The translations under genes and the position numbers were made by a program. A model generated the notes under the pieces. The model saw nothing but the letters and a program-made list of their open reading frames with translations, did no database searches and was not told the DNA's origin. Source: Lysobacter capsici (GTDB taxonomy: Bacteria > Pseudomonadota > Gammaproteobacteria > Xanthomonadales > Xanthomonadaceae). From it: a stretch of 64,000 nucleotides of DNA. Shown here in pieces: positions 37,526-46,469 of the stretch. The stretch spans positions 1,364,001-1,428,000 of the forward strand of contig NZ_CP094357.1 of NCBI RefSeq assembly GCF_014779555.2, read 5' to 3'. Position 1 is the stretch's first letter, and each line of letters starts with the position of its first letter.

Positions 37526-38491
37526 TCACACCCCGCGAAAGCCGCGCCGGTACGCCGACGGCGAGGTCCCCAGCCGCGCGGCGAAATGCTGGCGCAGCGA
37601 GGCCGCGGTGCCGAAACCGGTTTGCGCGGCGATCGCGTCCAGCCCGTGCTCGCTGGTTTCCAGCAGCCGCTGCGCGCGCGCCAGGCGTTGCCCGGCCAGC
37701 CATTCGCCGACGGTGGTGCCGGTGGCGTCGCGAAAATGCCGGGTGAAACTGCGCCGGCTCATCAACGCGCGTTGCGCCAGCGCATCCAGGCTATGGGCCT
37801 GATCCAGATGCGCCAGCGCCCAGGCCAGCACCGCCGCCAGTCGGTCGTCCTGGGCCGAGGCCGGCAACGGTTGCTCGATGTATTGCGCCTGCCCGCCCTG
37901 GCGGTGCGGCGCGACCACCAGCCGGCGCGCGACCCGATTGGCGATCTCGGCGCCGTGCCGGCGCCGCAACAGGTGCAGGCAGCAGTCCAGCGCGGCGGCG
38001 GTGCCGGCCGAGGTGGTGATGCGGCCGTCGTCGACATACAGCACGTCGCGTTGCAGTTCGACCCGCGGGTAGCGCGCGGCGAAGTGTTCGCTCCAGCCCC
38101 AGTGAGTGGTCGCGCGGCGGCCGTCGAGCAGGTCGGCCTCGGCCAGCACATAAGCGCCCAGGCACAGGCCGACGATATGCGCGCCGCGCTCGTGCGCGCG
38201 CCGCAGCGCCTTGAGCAAGGCCTCGGGCGGACGCTCCTCGCCGTCGCGCCAGGACGGCACGATCACCGTATCGGCCCAGTCGAGCGACTTGAGCCCATGC
38301 CGGGTCGCGATGTCGAAACCGGCGCGGGTGCGCAGCGGCGCCGGTTCGGCCGCGCATACGCGCAAGTCGAAGGGCGGCAGATCGCCCTCGCCGCGGTTTT
38401 CGAACACCAGGCAGGGCACGGACAGGTGGAACGGGCTGATCCGGTCGAAGGCGACCACGGCCAGGCGGCTCATCGCGATGTCGGTATTCAT
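37526..38491 (-). CDS. AraC-family regulator with DJ-1/PfpI-like N-terminus (GlxA/FtrA type)
   Basis: 321 residues. The N-terminal half is a class I glutamine-amidotransferase-like (DJ-1/PfpI) domain with the nucleophile-elbow region GLCLGAYVLAEADLL. The C-terminal 100 residues hold two AraC helix-turn-helix motifs (LDALAQRALMSRRSFTRHF and LDAIAAQTGFGTAASLRQHF). Such regulators activate neighbouring catabolic genes. It is divergent from the isochorismatase-like hydrolase 103 bp away, its probable target. A GGCCCGA / TCGGGCC inverted repeat (38492-38524) sits between the two starts. Confidence 0.93.
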   Translation of the reverse strand: MNTDIAMSRLAVVAFDRISPFHLSVPCLVFENRGEGDLPPFDLRVCAAEPAPLRTRAGFDIATRHGLKSLDWADTVIVPSWRDGEERPPEALLKALRRAHERGAHIVGLCLGAYVLAEADLLDGRRATTHWGWSEHFAARYPRVELQRDVLYVDDGRITTSAGTAAALDCCLHLLRRRHGAEIANRVARRLVVAPHRQGGQAQYIEQPLPASAQDDRLAAVLAWALAHLDQAHSLDALAQRALMSRRSFTRHFRDATGTTVGEWLAGQRLARAQRLLETSEHGLDAIAAQTGFGTAASLRQHFAARLGTSPSAYRRGFRGV

Positions 38492-38594
38492 GGCCCGATT
38501 CTATCGAATATTGTCGTTCGGGCCACTATCGGGTCGGGCGGCGCGAGCGAACAATGAGCGCCACTTCCTTCCTCTTCTTCTTCGGAGCACGGCC

Positions 38595-39236
38595 ATGAGC
38601 ATCGAAACCCGCAAGCGCGCCCTCGTCGTCATCGACGTACAGAACGACTACTTCGCCGACGGCCTGCCGATCGAATACCCGCCGGTCGAACGCACCCTGC
38701 CCAACATCGGCCGGGCGATGGACGCCGCGCGCGCCGCCGGCATCCCGGTGGTCGTCGTGCAGAACACCGCGCCGGCCGGTACGCCGGTGTTCGACAAGGC
38801 CTTGCCGGGCTGGCAGCTCAACGAAGTCGTCGCCAGCCGTCCGCGCGATCACTACATCGAAAAGAACCTGCCCAGCGTGTTCGCCGGCACCGACTTCCAG
38901 GACTGGCTGCAGGCCAACAGCATCGACACGATCAGCGTGATCGGCTACATGACCCACAACTGCGACGCCTCGACCGTGTTCGAGGCCGCCCATCTTGGTT
39001 ATCACGTCGAATTCCTGCACGACGCCTCGGGTTCGCTGTCGTACGAAAACAGCGCCGGCTTCGTCAGCGCTGAGGAAATCCACCGGGTGTTTTCGGTCGT
39101 GTTCCAAAGCCGTTTCGCCGCGGTGGCGAGCACCGACGAATGGATCGACGCGGTGCGCGGCGGCGCGAGCCTGCAGGTCGATAATCCGTATGCGTCGAAT
39201 CAGCGGGCTCGCGCGCGCAACAAGATCGCGGCTTGA
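38595..39236 (+). CDS. Isochorismatase-family cysteine hydrolase
   Basis: 213 residues from ATG 38595, with GGAG 8 bp upstream. Catalytic triad of the family: Asp in LVVIDVQNDYF, Lys in EKNLPSVFAGTDF, and Cys in YMTHNCDAST, all present. These enzymes hydrolyse amides or enol ethers such as nicotinamide, N-carbamoyl compounds or isochorismate; the substrate here is not determined. It is divergent from the GlxA-type regulator, which fits an inducible amide-degrading unit. A terminator follows at 39269. Confidence 0.92.
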   Translation: MSIETRKRALVVIDVQNDYFADGLPIEYPPVERTLPNIGRAMDAARAAGIPVVVVQNTAPAGTPVFDKALPGWQLNEVVASRPRDHYIEKNLPSVFAGTDFQDWLQANSIDTISVIGYMTHNCDASTVFEAAHLGYHVEFLHDASGSLSYENSAGFVSAEEIHRVFSVVFQSRFAAVASTDEWIDAVRGGASLQVDNPYASNQRARARNKIAA

Positions 39237-39268
39237 TTGGGTGGGTTGTTCGACGGATTGAGTAAAAC

Positions 39269-39298
39269 GAAGAAGCCTCGCGCAAGCGAGGCTTCTTC
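39269..39298. terminator. Bidirectional intrinsic terminator
   Basis: 13-bp perfect stem GAAGAAGCCTCGC / GCGAGGCTTCTTC with loop GCAA, flanked by AAAAC and TTCATT. It serves the convergent isochorismatase-like gene and aroB. Confidence 0.92.
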
Positions 39299-39347
39299 AT
39301 TATCTGTGGATAGAAGGCGACAGCGGCGGCGCCGAAGCGACGGCTTT

Positions 39348-40454
39348 TCAGTTCTGCGCCAAAACGCCCAACACCGCCTCGTCCGCCACGCCCGAGACGA
39401 TCCGCGCCGCGCCGGCCGCGTCCCACAGGATGAAGCGCAGGCCGGTGGCGTCGGCTTTCTTGTCCAGGCGCATGCGCGCGAGCAGGGCCTGCGGATCCAG
39501 GCCGGCCGGAATCGCGGTCGGCAGGCCCAGGCGTTCGAGCAGGCGCTGCAGGCGATCGGCATCGGCCGAACCGGCGCGGCCCAGCGCGGTCGACAGCCGC
39601 GCCGCCAGCACCATGCCGACCGCGACCGCTTCGCCGTGATTCAAGCCGTCGCCGGTGGTGCCGGCATAGCCTTGCTCGGTTTCGATCGCATGGCCGAAGG
39701 TGTGGCCGAAATTGAGCATGGCGCGGTCGCCGCGTTCGAACGGATCGCGCGCGACCACTTCGGCCTTGTAGCCGCAACTGCGCGCGATCGCCTCGGCCAG
39801 CGCCTCGTCGTCGCGCGCCAGCAGCGCGTCGGCCTGCTGTTCCAGCCACACCAGGAAACTCGCGTCGAAGATCGCGCCGTACTTGACCACTTCGGCCAGG
39901 CCCGCGCGCAGTTCGCGCTCGGGCAGGGTGCGCAGCGCGGCGGTATCGGCGATCACCGCGCGCGGCGGATGGAACGCGCCGACCAAGTTCTTGCCGGACG
40001 GCAAGTCGACCGCCGTTTTTCCGCCGACCGACGAATCGACCATCGCCAGCAACGTGGTCGGCAATTGCACGCAGTCGATGCCGCGCATCCAGCAGGCCGC
40101 GGCGAACCCGGCCAGATCGCCGACCACGCCGCCGCCGAGCGCGATCACGGTCGCGTCGCGGGTCGCGCCCAACTCGGCCAGCGCGTGCAGGCATTCGCCG
40201 AAACGGGCCAGGGTTTTCTCGTGCTCGCCCGAGGGGATCACGAAGCTCGCCACGCTCAGCTGCGGCTTGGCCGCGGTCAAACTGGCGTAGACGCGCTCGA
40301 GATAGAGCGGGGCGACATTGCGATCGCTGACGATCAGCGCATGCCGTCCGCGCAGCGGTTTGGCCAGGCACGCGCCGTCGTCGAGCAGGCCGGGGGCGAT
40401 CTCGATGCTGTAGCTGTTGTCGCCTGCGACTTCGACCTTGCGGACCGCGCTCAT
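39348..40454 (-). CDS. aroB: 3-dehydroquinate synthase
   Basis: Second step of the shikimate pathway, converting DAHP to 3-dehydroquinate with NAD and a metal ion. 368 residues from ATG 40454. Landmarks: [55 protein letters not shown], and the metal-binding [10 protein letters not shown] with a later NHGEAV. Length is typical (about 360). The start overlaps the aroK stop by four bases (ATGA), so aroK and aroB are one coupled operon. Confidence 0.97.
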   Translation of the reverse strand: MSAVRKVEVAGDNSYSIEIAPGLLDDGACLAKPLRGRHALIVSDRNVAPLYLERVYASLTAAKPQLSVASFVIPSGEHEKTLARFGECLHALAELGATRDATVIALGGGVVGDLAGFAAACWMRGIDCVQLPTTLLAMVDSSVGGKTAVDLPSGKNLVGAFHPPRAVIADTAALRTLPERELRAGLAEVVKYGAIFDASFLVWLEQQADALLARDDEALAEAIARSCGYKAEVVARDPFERGDRAMLNFGHTFGHAIETEQGYAGTTGDGLNHGEAVAVGMVLAARLSTALGRAGSADADRLQRLLERLGLPTAIPAGLDPQALLARMRLDKKADATGLRFILWDAAGAARIVSGVADEAVLGVLAQN

Positions 40455-41020
40455 GCATTGACCTCGGAAACGGATGGGGACGGCGGCGCGGCGATGCGGC
40501 GCCAATGACGATCGAGCGCGACCGCGAGCTGGGTGGCGGCTTCGGTCGCGGTCATCGCGGCGGTGTCGAAACGCAGGTCGGCGACTTGCGCGTAGTAAGG
40601 CGCGCGCGCCTGGGCCAGATCGCGCAGCACCTGTTCGCGGTCGCCGCGCGCGAGCAACGGCCGGCTGCGGTCGGCGGCGAGGCGTTCGAGCTGCTGCTCG
40701 ACGCTGACCTGCAACTGCACCACGAAACCGCGCTCGCGCAGCAGGCGGCGGTTGTCGGCGGCGAGCACCGCGCCGCCGCCGGTCGCCAGCAGCAGGCCGT
40801 CGGCCTGCAGTAGCTCGGTCAGCACCGCGCTTTCGCGGGCGCGAAACCCGGCCTCGCCCTCGTGTTCGAAGATCGCGGTCACGCTGGCGCCGGTGCGCTG
40901 CTCGATTTCGCGGTCGGCGTCGGCCAGGCGCAGGCCGTAGCGCTCGGCCAGGCGCTTGCCGATGCAGGTTTTGCCGGCGCCCATGGGGCCGACCAGGATC
41001 AGATTGCTCGCCGGATTCAT
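40451..41020 (-). CDS. aroK: Shikimate kinase
   Basis: Phosphorylates shikimate with ATP. 189 residues. P-loop [15 protein letters not shown] at the N-terminus, the shikimate-binding [12 protein letters not shown] (with an extra Ala-Asp), RARESAVL, the GGGAV strand, and the lid region [10 protein letters not shown] all match AroK. The usual length is about 175. It is first in the operon before aroB; no clear Shine-Dalgarno is seen before the ATG at 41020, whose neighbour upstream is the divergent dodecin gene. Confidence 0.96.
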   Translation of the reverse strand: MNPASNLILVGPMGAGKTCIGKRLAERYGLRLADADREIEQRTGASVTAIFEHEGEAGFRARESAVLTELLQADGLLLATGGGAVLAADNRRLLRERGFVVQLQVSVEQQLERLAADRSRPLLARGDREQVLRDLAQARAPYYAQVADLRFDTAAMTATEAATQLAVALDRHWRRIAAPPSPSVSEVNA

Positions 41021-41164
41021 GCCGCGATTGTAGGCCAGCCCGGCCCGCGCTTGCGTGGCCTTAACGCAGGTCGGCCTAGGCTCTGCGTTCCGTCGCCGCC
41101 CCGCGCGCGCGGCGGCCGCGTCGACCCAATCGTTTCATCCATAACCGATTCCAGGAGAAAGCCC

Positions 41165-41368
41165 ATGTCGGTCGCCAAGGTCATCGAACTCAACAGTTCC
41201 TCCACGCTCGGCATCGAGGACGCGGTCAAGACCGGCCTGGCCAAGTGCGCCGAATCGGTCAAGGACATCCAGGGCGCCTGGATCAACGACATCAAGGTCG
41301 TCACCGACGCTGCCGGCAACGTGCAGGAATGGCGGGTCAATCTGAAGGTTACGTTCGTGGTGAAGTAA
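41165..41368 (+). CDS. Dodecin (flavin-storage protein)
   Basis: 67 residues, the standard size for dodecin, which assembles into a hollow dodecamer storing riboflavin or FMN/FAD in the cytoplasm. The full fold is visible: VAKVIELNSSS strand, GIEDAVKTGLAKCAESVKDI helix, GAWINDIKV with the flavin-stacking Trp, and EWRVNLKVTFVV. AGGAG lies 7 bp before ATG 41165. It is monocistronic and divergent from aroK. Confidence 0.95.
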   Translation: MSVAKVIELNSSSTLGIEDAVKTGLAKCAESVKDIQGAWINDIKVVTDAAGNVQEWRVNLKVTFVVK

Positions 41369-41525
41369 GTCGCGGTGACGCGAGCTGTCGCGCGGTCTTC
41401 GCGCGGATCGGCCTTCGGGCCGGAACGATGACCCCGGGGTCCCGCAGCGTGGGGCGTCGGGGTTTTGTTTGGCGGGGTTGGTTTTGTTCGTAGGCCCGCG
41501 AAGTCTCGCCACATCTCTTTTTGCT

Positions 41526-41711
41526 CGTCATTCCCGCGAAGGCGGGAATCCAGGGCTCTACCTAATCTGAGGCGCGATGTCTGGCTACACCGCTTTTGCT
41601 CGTCATTCCCGCGAACGCGGGAATCCAGCGACTTGAACGTAGGTCAGGCAGGCGTCGTCGTTACCGTTGTCGCGCCAAAGTCACTGGATTCCCGCCTTCG
41701 CGGGAATGACG
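41526..41711. repeat. Three copies of a 28-bp CATTCCCGCG palindromic repeat
   Basis: Copies at 41526-41553, 41601-41628 and, inverted, 41684-41711. Each is an imperfect hairpin (ATTCCCGC ... GCGGGAAT) followed by CCAG. They fill most of the 449-bp gap between dodecin and the P-loop kinase (41369-41817), where no gene is recognised. A GACCCCGGGGTC palindrome (41429-41440) also lies in the gap. Confidence 0.8.
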
Positions 41712-41817
41712 GTAGGAGAGGGCGCGGTTATCGCAGCATTGTGGGCAGGGAAGAAATGCTGATTGAGTCTGAACAGCAGCCTTTTTTACGCTATTTCCAT
41801 CAAACCCCACGCACCCA

Positions 41818-42642
41818 TCAAACCACCCGCCGCCCCTCATCCAACCTCACCGTCCAATCCGCGATCCCCGGCAACTCAGCCAACGCTTGCCGGCTGACCC
41901 GCTCGAACAGGCTCACGAACCCTTCGACCTGCTCCCGCGTCATCGCCCGTCGCCGCGGCCGTTTCGCCTGCATCGCCTGTTCCTGCTGCCAGCGCCAGTC
42001 GGCGACGATCTCGAACCCCGGCGGTTGCAGAAACAGCAGCCGGTCCAGGCGCGACCACAGCGCCGGATAGGCCTGCGCCAGCGCCTGGTTGCAATACGCG
42101 CGCCACACGCCGTCGCGATCGTGCTCGCGTTCCAGCGCGTTGATCGGAGCCGACAAGGCAGCTGCATCCTGCGCCGGCGTTTTCAGGAACCAGCCCTCGA
42201 ATACGGTCAGATCAACTGGCCCGACGCGGCGCCAGCGCGACGGCGACACGCGCGTATCGCGCAACTTGTCGAAACGCGGCAAACGCGTGGGCTCGCCCGC
42301 GCGCAGGCGGTCGAGCACTTCGCAGCCCAAGACGAGATCGTGGGTGCCCGGCGGCCCGCGCGTGGCCAGCAAGGGATGCACCGCGCGGCCCAGGCGCAGG
42401 CGTTCGCCGCGACCCAGATAGAAATCGTCGATCGACAACACCGAGGCGGACAGCCCGCGCCGCCGCGCCAACGCCGCCACCTGCCCGGCCAGCGTCGATT
42501 TGCCGCTGCCCTGCAGGCCGCAGATCGCATAGATTCGCGCCTCCGCCGCCAGCGCATCGTCCAGCACCGCGGCGACCAGCGCGGCATCGAAACCCGCGTC
42601 GGCGGGGCCGTTTTCGACGGACGGATGCAGGCGCGGCGACAT
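41818..42642 (-). CDS. P-loop kinase, D-glycerate 3-kinase-like
   Basis: 274 residues from ATG 42642. Walker [10 protein letters not shown] is followed by a DDFYLGR motif, the [14 protein letters not shown] loop and [10 protein letters not shown]. The combination is characteristic of the plant-type glycerate 3-kinase/pantothenate-kinase-like group. The predicted reaction is phosphorylation of D-glycerate to 3-phosphoglycerate, but related kinases of unknown substrate share these motifs. It is divergent from pdxH with only 17 bp between the starts, so the promoters must overlap the opposing genes. Confidence 0.8.
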   Translation of the reverse strand: MSPRLHPSVENGPADAGFDAALVAAVLDDALAAEARIYAICGLQGSGKSTLAGQVAALARRRGLSASVLSIDDFYLGRGERLRLGRAVHPLLATRGPPGTHDLVLGCEVLDRLRAGEPTRLPRFDKLRDTRVSPSRWRRVGPVDLTVFEGWFLKTPAQDAAALSAPINALEREHDRDGVWRAYCNQALAQAYPALWSRLDRLLFLQPPGFEIVADWRWQQEQAMQAKRPRRRAMTREQVEGFVSLFERVSRQALAELPGIADWTVRLDEGRRVV

Positions 42643-42659
42643 GCGATCACAATAGCGCA

Positions 42660-43265
42660 ATGACCACGACCCACGACCTGCTCAACGAAGCCCTCGCCAC
42701 CTTCGACACCTTGTTCGAAGAAGCCCGCGTCGCCGGCGAGCCCGACCCCACCGCGATGACCGTCGCGACCGCGTCGCTCGACGGCCGTCCGTCCGCGCGC
42801 ACCGTGTTGCTCAAGGCGCACGACGCGCGCGGTTTCGTCTTCTACACCCATCTCGACGGCCGCAAGGGCCGCGAATTGCAGGCCAATCCGCACGCGGCGC
42901 TGCTGTTCCACTGGCCGCGGGTGCGGCACGCGGTGCAGGTGCGGATCGAGGGCGCGGTGGAAATCGTCGGCGACGCCGAGGCCGATGCGTATTTCGCCAC
43001 CCGCGCGCGCGGCAGCCAGCTCGGCGCCTGGGCGTCGAAACAATCGGAAACCCTGGAAGGCCGCGACACCTTCGAACAACGCCTGGCTCAGGTCGAGCAA
43101 CAGTTCGAAGGCCGCGAGATTCCGCGGCCGCCGCGCTGGACTGGGCTGCGCGTGCGCGCCGAGAAGATCGAGTTTTGGTACGGCGCCGATTTCCGCCTGC
43201 ACGAGCGCTGGCTGTACGAATCCGATCGCGCCGGCGAGTGGTCCAAGCGGATGCTGTATCCGTGA
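42660..43265 (+). CDS. pdxH: Pyridoxamine/pyridoxine 5'-phosphate oxidase
   Basis: FMN enzyme that makes pyridoxal 5'-phosphate. 201 residues, slightly short of the E. coli protein at its N-terminus but complete in the core: [37 protein letters not shown]-like block ([19 protein letters not shown]), ASKQSE, and the C-terminal [13 protein letters not shown] and W...RMLYP ending that is a hallmark of PdxH. The stop overlaps the start of an AAC(6')-like acetyltransferase gene. Confidence 0.97.
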   Translation: MTTTHDLLNEALATFDTLFEEARVAGEPDPTAMTVATASLDGRPSARTVLLKAHDARGFVFYTHLDGRKGRELQANPHAALLFHWPRVRHAVQVRIEGAVEIVGDAEADAYFATRARGSQLGAWASKQSETLEGRDTFEQRLAQVEQQFEGREIPRPPRWTGLRVRAEKIEFWYGADFRLHERWLYESDRAGEWSKRMLYP

Positions 43266-43729
43266 AAGCCGGTTGGCGCGTGCGTCGCGCCGAAGCGGCG
43301 GATCTGGCCGCGTGGTCGCTATTGCGCGAAGCGTTGTGGCCGCAGGAAGACGCCTCGCGCCACGCCGACGATATCGGTCGGATGCTGTCGCGTCCGCACA
43401 ACGCGGCGGCGTTTCTCGCCTTCGACGCCGACGGGGTCGCGCGCGGCTTCGCCGAGGCGTCGCTGCGCGGCGATTACGTCAACGGCACCGACGGCTCGCC
43501 GGTCGGTTTTCTCGAAGGCTGGTACGTGCAGCCTGAGTTCCAGCGCGAAGGCGTGGGCCGGGCCTTGATCGAAGCGGTGGAGCGCTGGACCGTGCAATGC
43601 GGCTGCAGCGAACTGGCCTCCGACGCGTTGCTCGACAACCTCGATTCGCATCGCGCGCACGAGGCCTGTGGCCTGCGCGAGACCGAACGCGTGGTGTACT
43701 TCCGCAAGCGTTTGCGCGACGACGGCTGA
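43262..43729 (+). CDS. GNAT acetyltransferase resembling AAC(6')-I aminoglycoside acetyltransferases
   Basis: 155 residues from a GTG overlapping the pdxH stop (GTGA, 43262-43265), so it is translated by coupling. The sequence carries the full pattern of chromosomal AAC(6')-I enzymes: [10 protein letters not shown] near the start, [20 protein letters not shown], acetyl-CoA loop [27 protein letters not shown], and the ending [17 protein letters not shown]. Those enzymes acetylate the 6' amine of aminoglycosides. Activity is inferred by family likeness; its natural substrate may differ. No mobile element is adjacent, so it looks intrinsic to the chromosome. Confidence 0.8.
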   Translation: MKAGWRVRRAEAADLAAWSLLREALWPQEDASRHADDIGRMLSRPHNAAAFLAFDADGVARGFAEASLRGDYVNGTDGSPVGFLEGWYVQPEFQREGVGRALIEAVERWTVQCGCSELASDALLDNLDSHRAHEACGLRETERVVYFRKRLRDDG

Positions 43730-43747
43730 GCGGCCGCCTCAGCGTGA

Positions 43748-44173
43748 TCAGCGCTCGCGCTTGTACCAGAACGCTTGGTCGATGCGCGCCATGCCGGCGC
43801 GTTCGTAAAACCCCACCGCCTCGGGCACCGAGGCCAGGATCAGGCTCACGGTCGGGCCGAGCTGGCGGCGGGTTTCGTCGAGCAGACCCTTGCCGATGCC
43901 CAGGCCTTGCGCCGAGTGCGACACGGCGAGTTCGGACAGATAGCACGACCACGAGAAGTCGGTGAAACAACGGGCCACGCCGATCAATTCGCCTTGCGCG
44001 TGATCGCGGCGCGCGGTCACGATCAGGTTGGCGTGGTCGAGCATGCTCTGCAGACGCGGCGTGTCGTCGACCGGGCGGATCGCGCCGAGGCCGGAGTCGA
44101 CCAGCACGCGGCGGAAATCGGCGACATCGATGGTGGCTGCGCGGGCGTAGACGATGGCGGACGATTGGCTCAT
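43748..44173 (-). CDS. GNAT-family N-acetyltransferase
   Basis: 141 residues from ATG 44173. Compact GNAT fold with GVARCFTDFSWSCYLSELAV strands, the acetyl-CoA loop SHSAQGLGIGKGLLDET (Q/RxxGxG/A), and a final VGFYERAGM helix. The substrate is unknown. It is convergent with the AAC(6')-like gene, with 18 bp between stops. A 275-bp gap upstream (44174-44448) contains degenerate GGGATTCGGGATC-like repeats but no gene. Confidence 0.88.
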   Translation of the reverse strand: MSQSSAIVYARAATIDVADFRRVLVDSGLGAIRPVDDTPRLQSMLDHANLIVTARRDHAQGELIGVARCFTDFSWSCYLSELAVSHSAQGLGIGKGLLDETRRQLGPTVSLILASVPEAVGFYERAGMARIDQAFWYKRER

Positions 44174-44448
44174 GCGCGGCAAGATCGCATCGGGGCGAGG
44201 GCGGGGCAACTGAGCTTCGTCATGTTCGGGATTCGGGATCGGGAACCCGTGGCTTTTGGCTTGGGATCAAGATCGAGATCGGGGTTTGGGATTCGCGACT
44301 GGCTGCGAACCCCGCAGCTTCGAATCGAGCTCCGAGGTTTTTTGTGGGCGGGATTGAAACCCATCCCACAAAAGACTTCGCAGACCTTTCAGGTTTTGAA
44401 CGACTGGCGGAAGAAGCGACCGAGATTCGGCAAGCGGGGATAGCGCCC

Positions 44449-45246
44449 TCAGCCGGCCCTTCGCTTAGCCCACCCCTGAATCACCTCGCTCAACGCATCC
44501 AACCCCGCGGTCAGCGCCGCCGGTCCGGGCTGCAGGATGATCGGCGACTTGATCTCGTGCAGTTCGCCGTCGCGCACCGCCGGCACCTCGCTCCAGCCTT
44601 CGCGCGCGGTCACTTGCTCGGGGCGGAATTTCTTGCCGCACCAACTGCCCAGGATCAGCTCCGGCGCGCGGCGCACCACTTCCAGCGGATCGGCCAGGAT
44701 GCGGTCGCGCGCGAGCGACATCGCCGCGTGCTCGGGAAACACATCGTCGCCGCCGGCGATGCCGACCAGTTCCGACACCCAACGGATACCGGTGATCTGC
44801 GGCGTATCCCATTCCTCGAAATACACCTTCGGCCTCCGCGGCAGCGCGGCGGCGCGTTCGCGCGCGTCGGCGATGCGCTGTTCCAACTGCGCGACCAGCG
44901 CGCCGGCGCGGTCGCTCGCGCCGACCAGCGCGCCGAGCCGATGCACGTAGTCGACAATGCCCTCGACGCTGCGGTGATTGCTGATCCACACCTCGATGCC
45001 GTGCTTGATCAGCGCGCTGGCGATGTCGGCCTGGATATCGGAAAACCCGATCACGAAATCCGGGCGCAGCTTGAGGATTTCGCCGATCTTGGCGCTGGTG
45101 AAGGCGCTGACCTTGGGTTTTTCCTTGCGCGCGATCGCCGGGCGCACGGTGAAGCCGCTGATGCCGACGATCCGGTCCTGCTCGCCGAGCAGGTACAGGG
45201 TTTCGGTGGGTTCCTCGGTGAGGCAGACGATGCGTTGCGGGCCCAT
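44449..45246 (-). CDS. Cobalamin/siderophore substrate-binding-type protein without signal peptide
   Basis: 265 residues. The fold is that of BtuF/FhuD-type periplasmic binding proteins: RIVCLTEEPTETLYLLGE, the long backbone helix region, DTPQITGIRWVSELVGIAGGDDV, and a final two-strand/helix block. From ATG 45246 the protein starts directly with the first strand and has no signal peptide, and an upstream extension is not hydrophobic. No ABC permease or ATPase lies nearby. It may be a cytoplasmic binding protein, as found in many Xanthomonadaceae, or have an unseen start. No cobalamin riboswitch was noticed upstream. Confidence 0.8.
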   Translation of the reverse strand: MGPQRIVCLTEEPTETLYLLGEQDRIVGISGFTVRPAIARKEKPKVSAFTSAKIGEILKLRPDFVIGFSDIQADIASALIKHGIEVWISNHRSVEGIVDYVHRLGALVGASDRAGALVAQLEQRIADARERAAALPRRPKVYFEEWDTPQITGIRWVSELVGIAGGDDVFPEHAAMSLARDRILADPLEVVRRAPELILGSWCGKKFRPEQVTAREGWSEVPAVRDGELHEIKSPIILQPGPAALTAGLDALSEVIQGWAKRRAG

Positions 45247-45521
45247 GCGGCCTTTGCGGTGACGAAGGAAGCGCGATTGTCGGTCAGCGCGGGATTTGGC
45301 GCGAGGTCGCGGCCTGGCTCGCGGCAGGGCCGTGCTGCGAAACCGCGCAATTTGGCTGCACTGCAGCAATTAATCCGCACAAAGCCCGCCGCATTCAGCC
45401 CAATCCCGCCCGTTCATCACAATTCACCCCCGTATGGTGCGCTGCGGCGTGCCAGAACCATACCCATTCGTACAGTCGGCTCGTCAGTACCGCTGACGTC
45501 CACACACGATCGGGAGGGATC

Positions 45522-46466
45522 ATGTCGCGACTCCGTTTAGGCCGCCTGCTCGGCGCGCCGTTGCTTTGGGCCGGGCTGTTGCTGGCCAGTGCGTTTCCGG
45601 CCGCGGCCGACGACTACACCAAGACCCGCTACCCGGTGGTGCTGGTGCACGGCCTGTTCGGTTTCGATTCCATCGCCGGGATCTACGGCTACTGGTTCGG
45701 CATTCCGCAGGCCCTGAGTTCCGGCGGCGCCAAGGTGCATGTCGCCCAGGTCACCGCGGCGCAGTCCAACGAAGTGCGCGGCGAGGAGTTGATCGATCAG
45801 CTCGAAACTCTGCAGGCGCTGCACGGCTACAGCAAGTTCAATCTGATCGGCCACAGCCAGGGCGGCCCGACCGCGCGTTACGTCGCCGCGGTGCGTCCGG
45901 ACCTGGTCGCGTCGATGACTTCGATCGGTTCGCCGCACGCCGGCAGCAAGGTCGCCGATTTCGTCGGCACCGCCTTGCCCGAAGGCTCGCCGTTGCGCCC
46001 GCTGGTGGCGTCGTTCGTCAACGCCTTCGCCGATCTGATCGGACTGGTGTCGGGCAGCAACACGCCGCAGGACTCGCTGGCCGCGTTGAAGGCGCTCGAC
46101 AGCGCCGGCTCGGCGCGGTTCAACGCGCGCTATCCGCAGGGCAAGCCGAGCACCGCCTGCGGCGCGGGCGCGGCCAAGGTCAACGGCATCGGCTACTACT
46201 CGATGGGCGGCACCTCGCGTTCGACCAACGTGTTCGACGGATCGGACGTGGCGATGGTCGCCGGCGGCCTGTTGTTCAGCGGCGAAGCCAACGACGGTCT
46301 GGTCGGCCGTTGCTCCTCGCATTGGGGCCAGGTGCTGCGCGACGACTACGACTGGAATCACCTCGACGAGGTCAATCAGATCGCAGGTTTGCGCGGGGTG
46401 TTCAGTTCGAGCCCGACCAGCGTGTACCGCGCTCATCTCAACCGCCTCAAGAACGCCGGTCTGTAA
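45522..46466 (+). CDS. lipA: Secreted triacylglycerol lipase (subfamily I, foldase-dependent type)
   Basis: 314 residues with a signal peptide about 1-29 (ending AAAD). Subfamily I.1/I.2 bacterial lipase: oxyanion region PVVLVHGLFGFD, nucleophile GHSQGG (Ser112), an Asp in the GLVGRCSSHWG segment, and a catalytic His in DWNHLDEVNQ. Two cysteines (CGAG, RCSS) fit the conserved disulfide, and the late Asp residues fit the calcium site. Lipases of this type need a dedicated membrane foldase, encoded 3 bp downstream but interrupted by a stop. An inverted repeat GTATGGT / ACCATAC (45432-45463) lies upstream. Confidence 0.95.
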   Translation: MSRLRLGRLLGAPLLWAGLLLASAFPAAADDYTKTRYPVVLVHGLFGFDSIAGIYGYWFGIPQALSSGGAKVHVAQVTAAQSNEVRGEELIDQLETLQALHGYSKFNLIGHSQGGPTARYVAAVRPDLVASMTSIGSPHAGSKVADFVGTALPEGSPLRPLVASFVNAFADLIGLVSGSNTPQDSLAALKALDSAGSARFNARYPQGKPSTACGAGAAKVNGIGYYSMGGTSRSTNVFDGSDVAMVAGGLLFSGEANDGLVGRCSSHWGQVLRDDYDWNHLDEVNQIAGLRGVFSSSPTSVYRAHLNRLKNAGL

Positions 46467-46469
46467 TCG

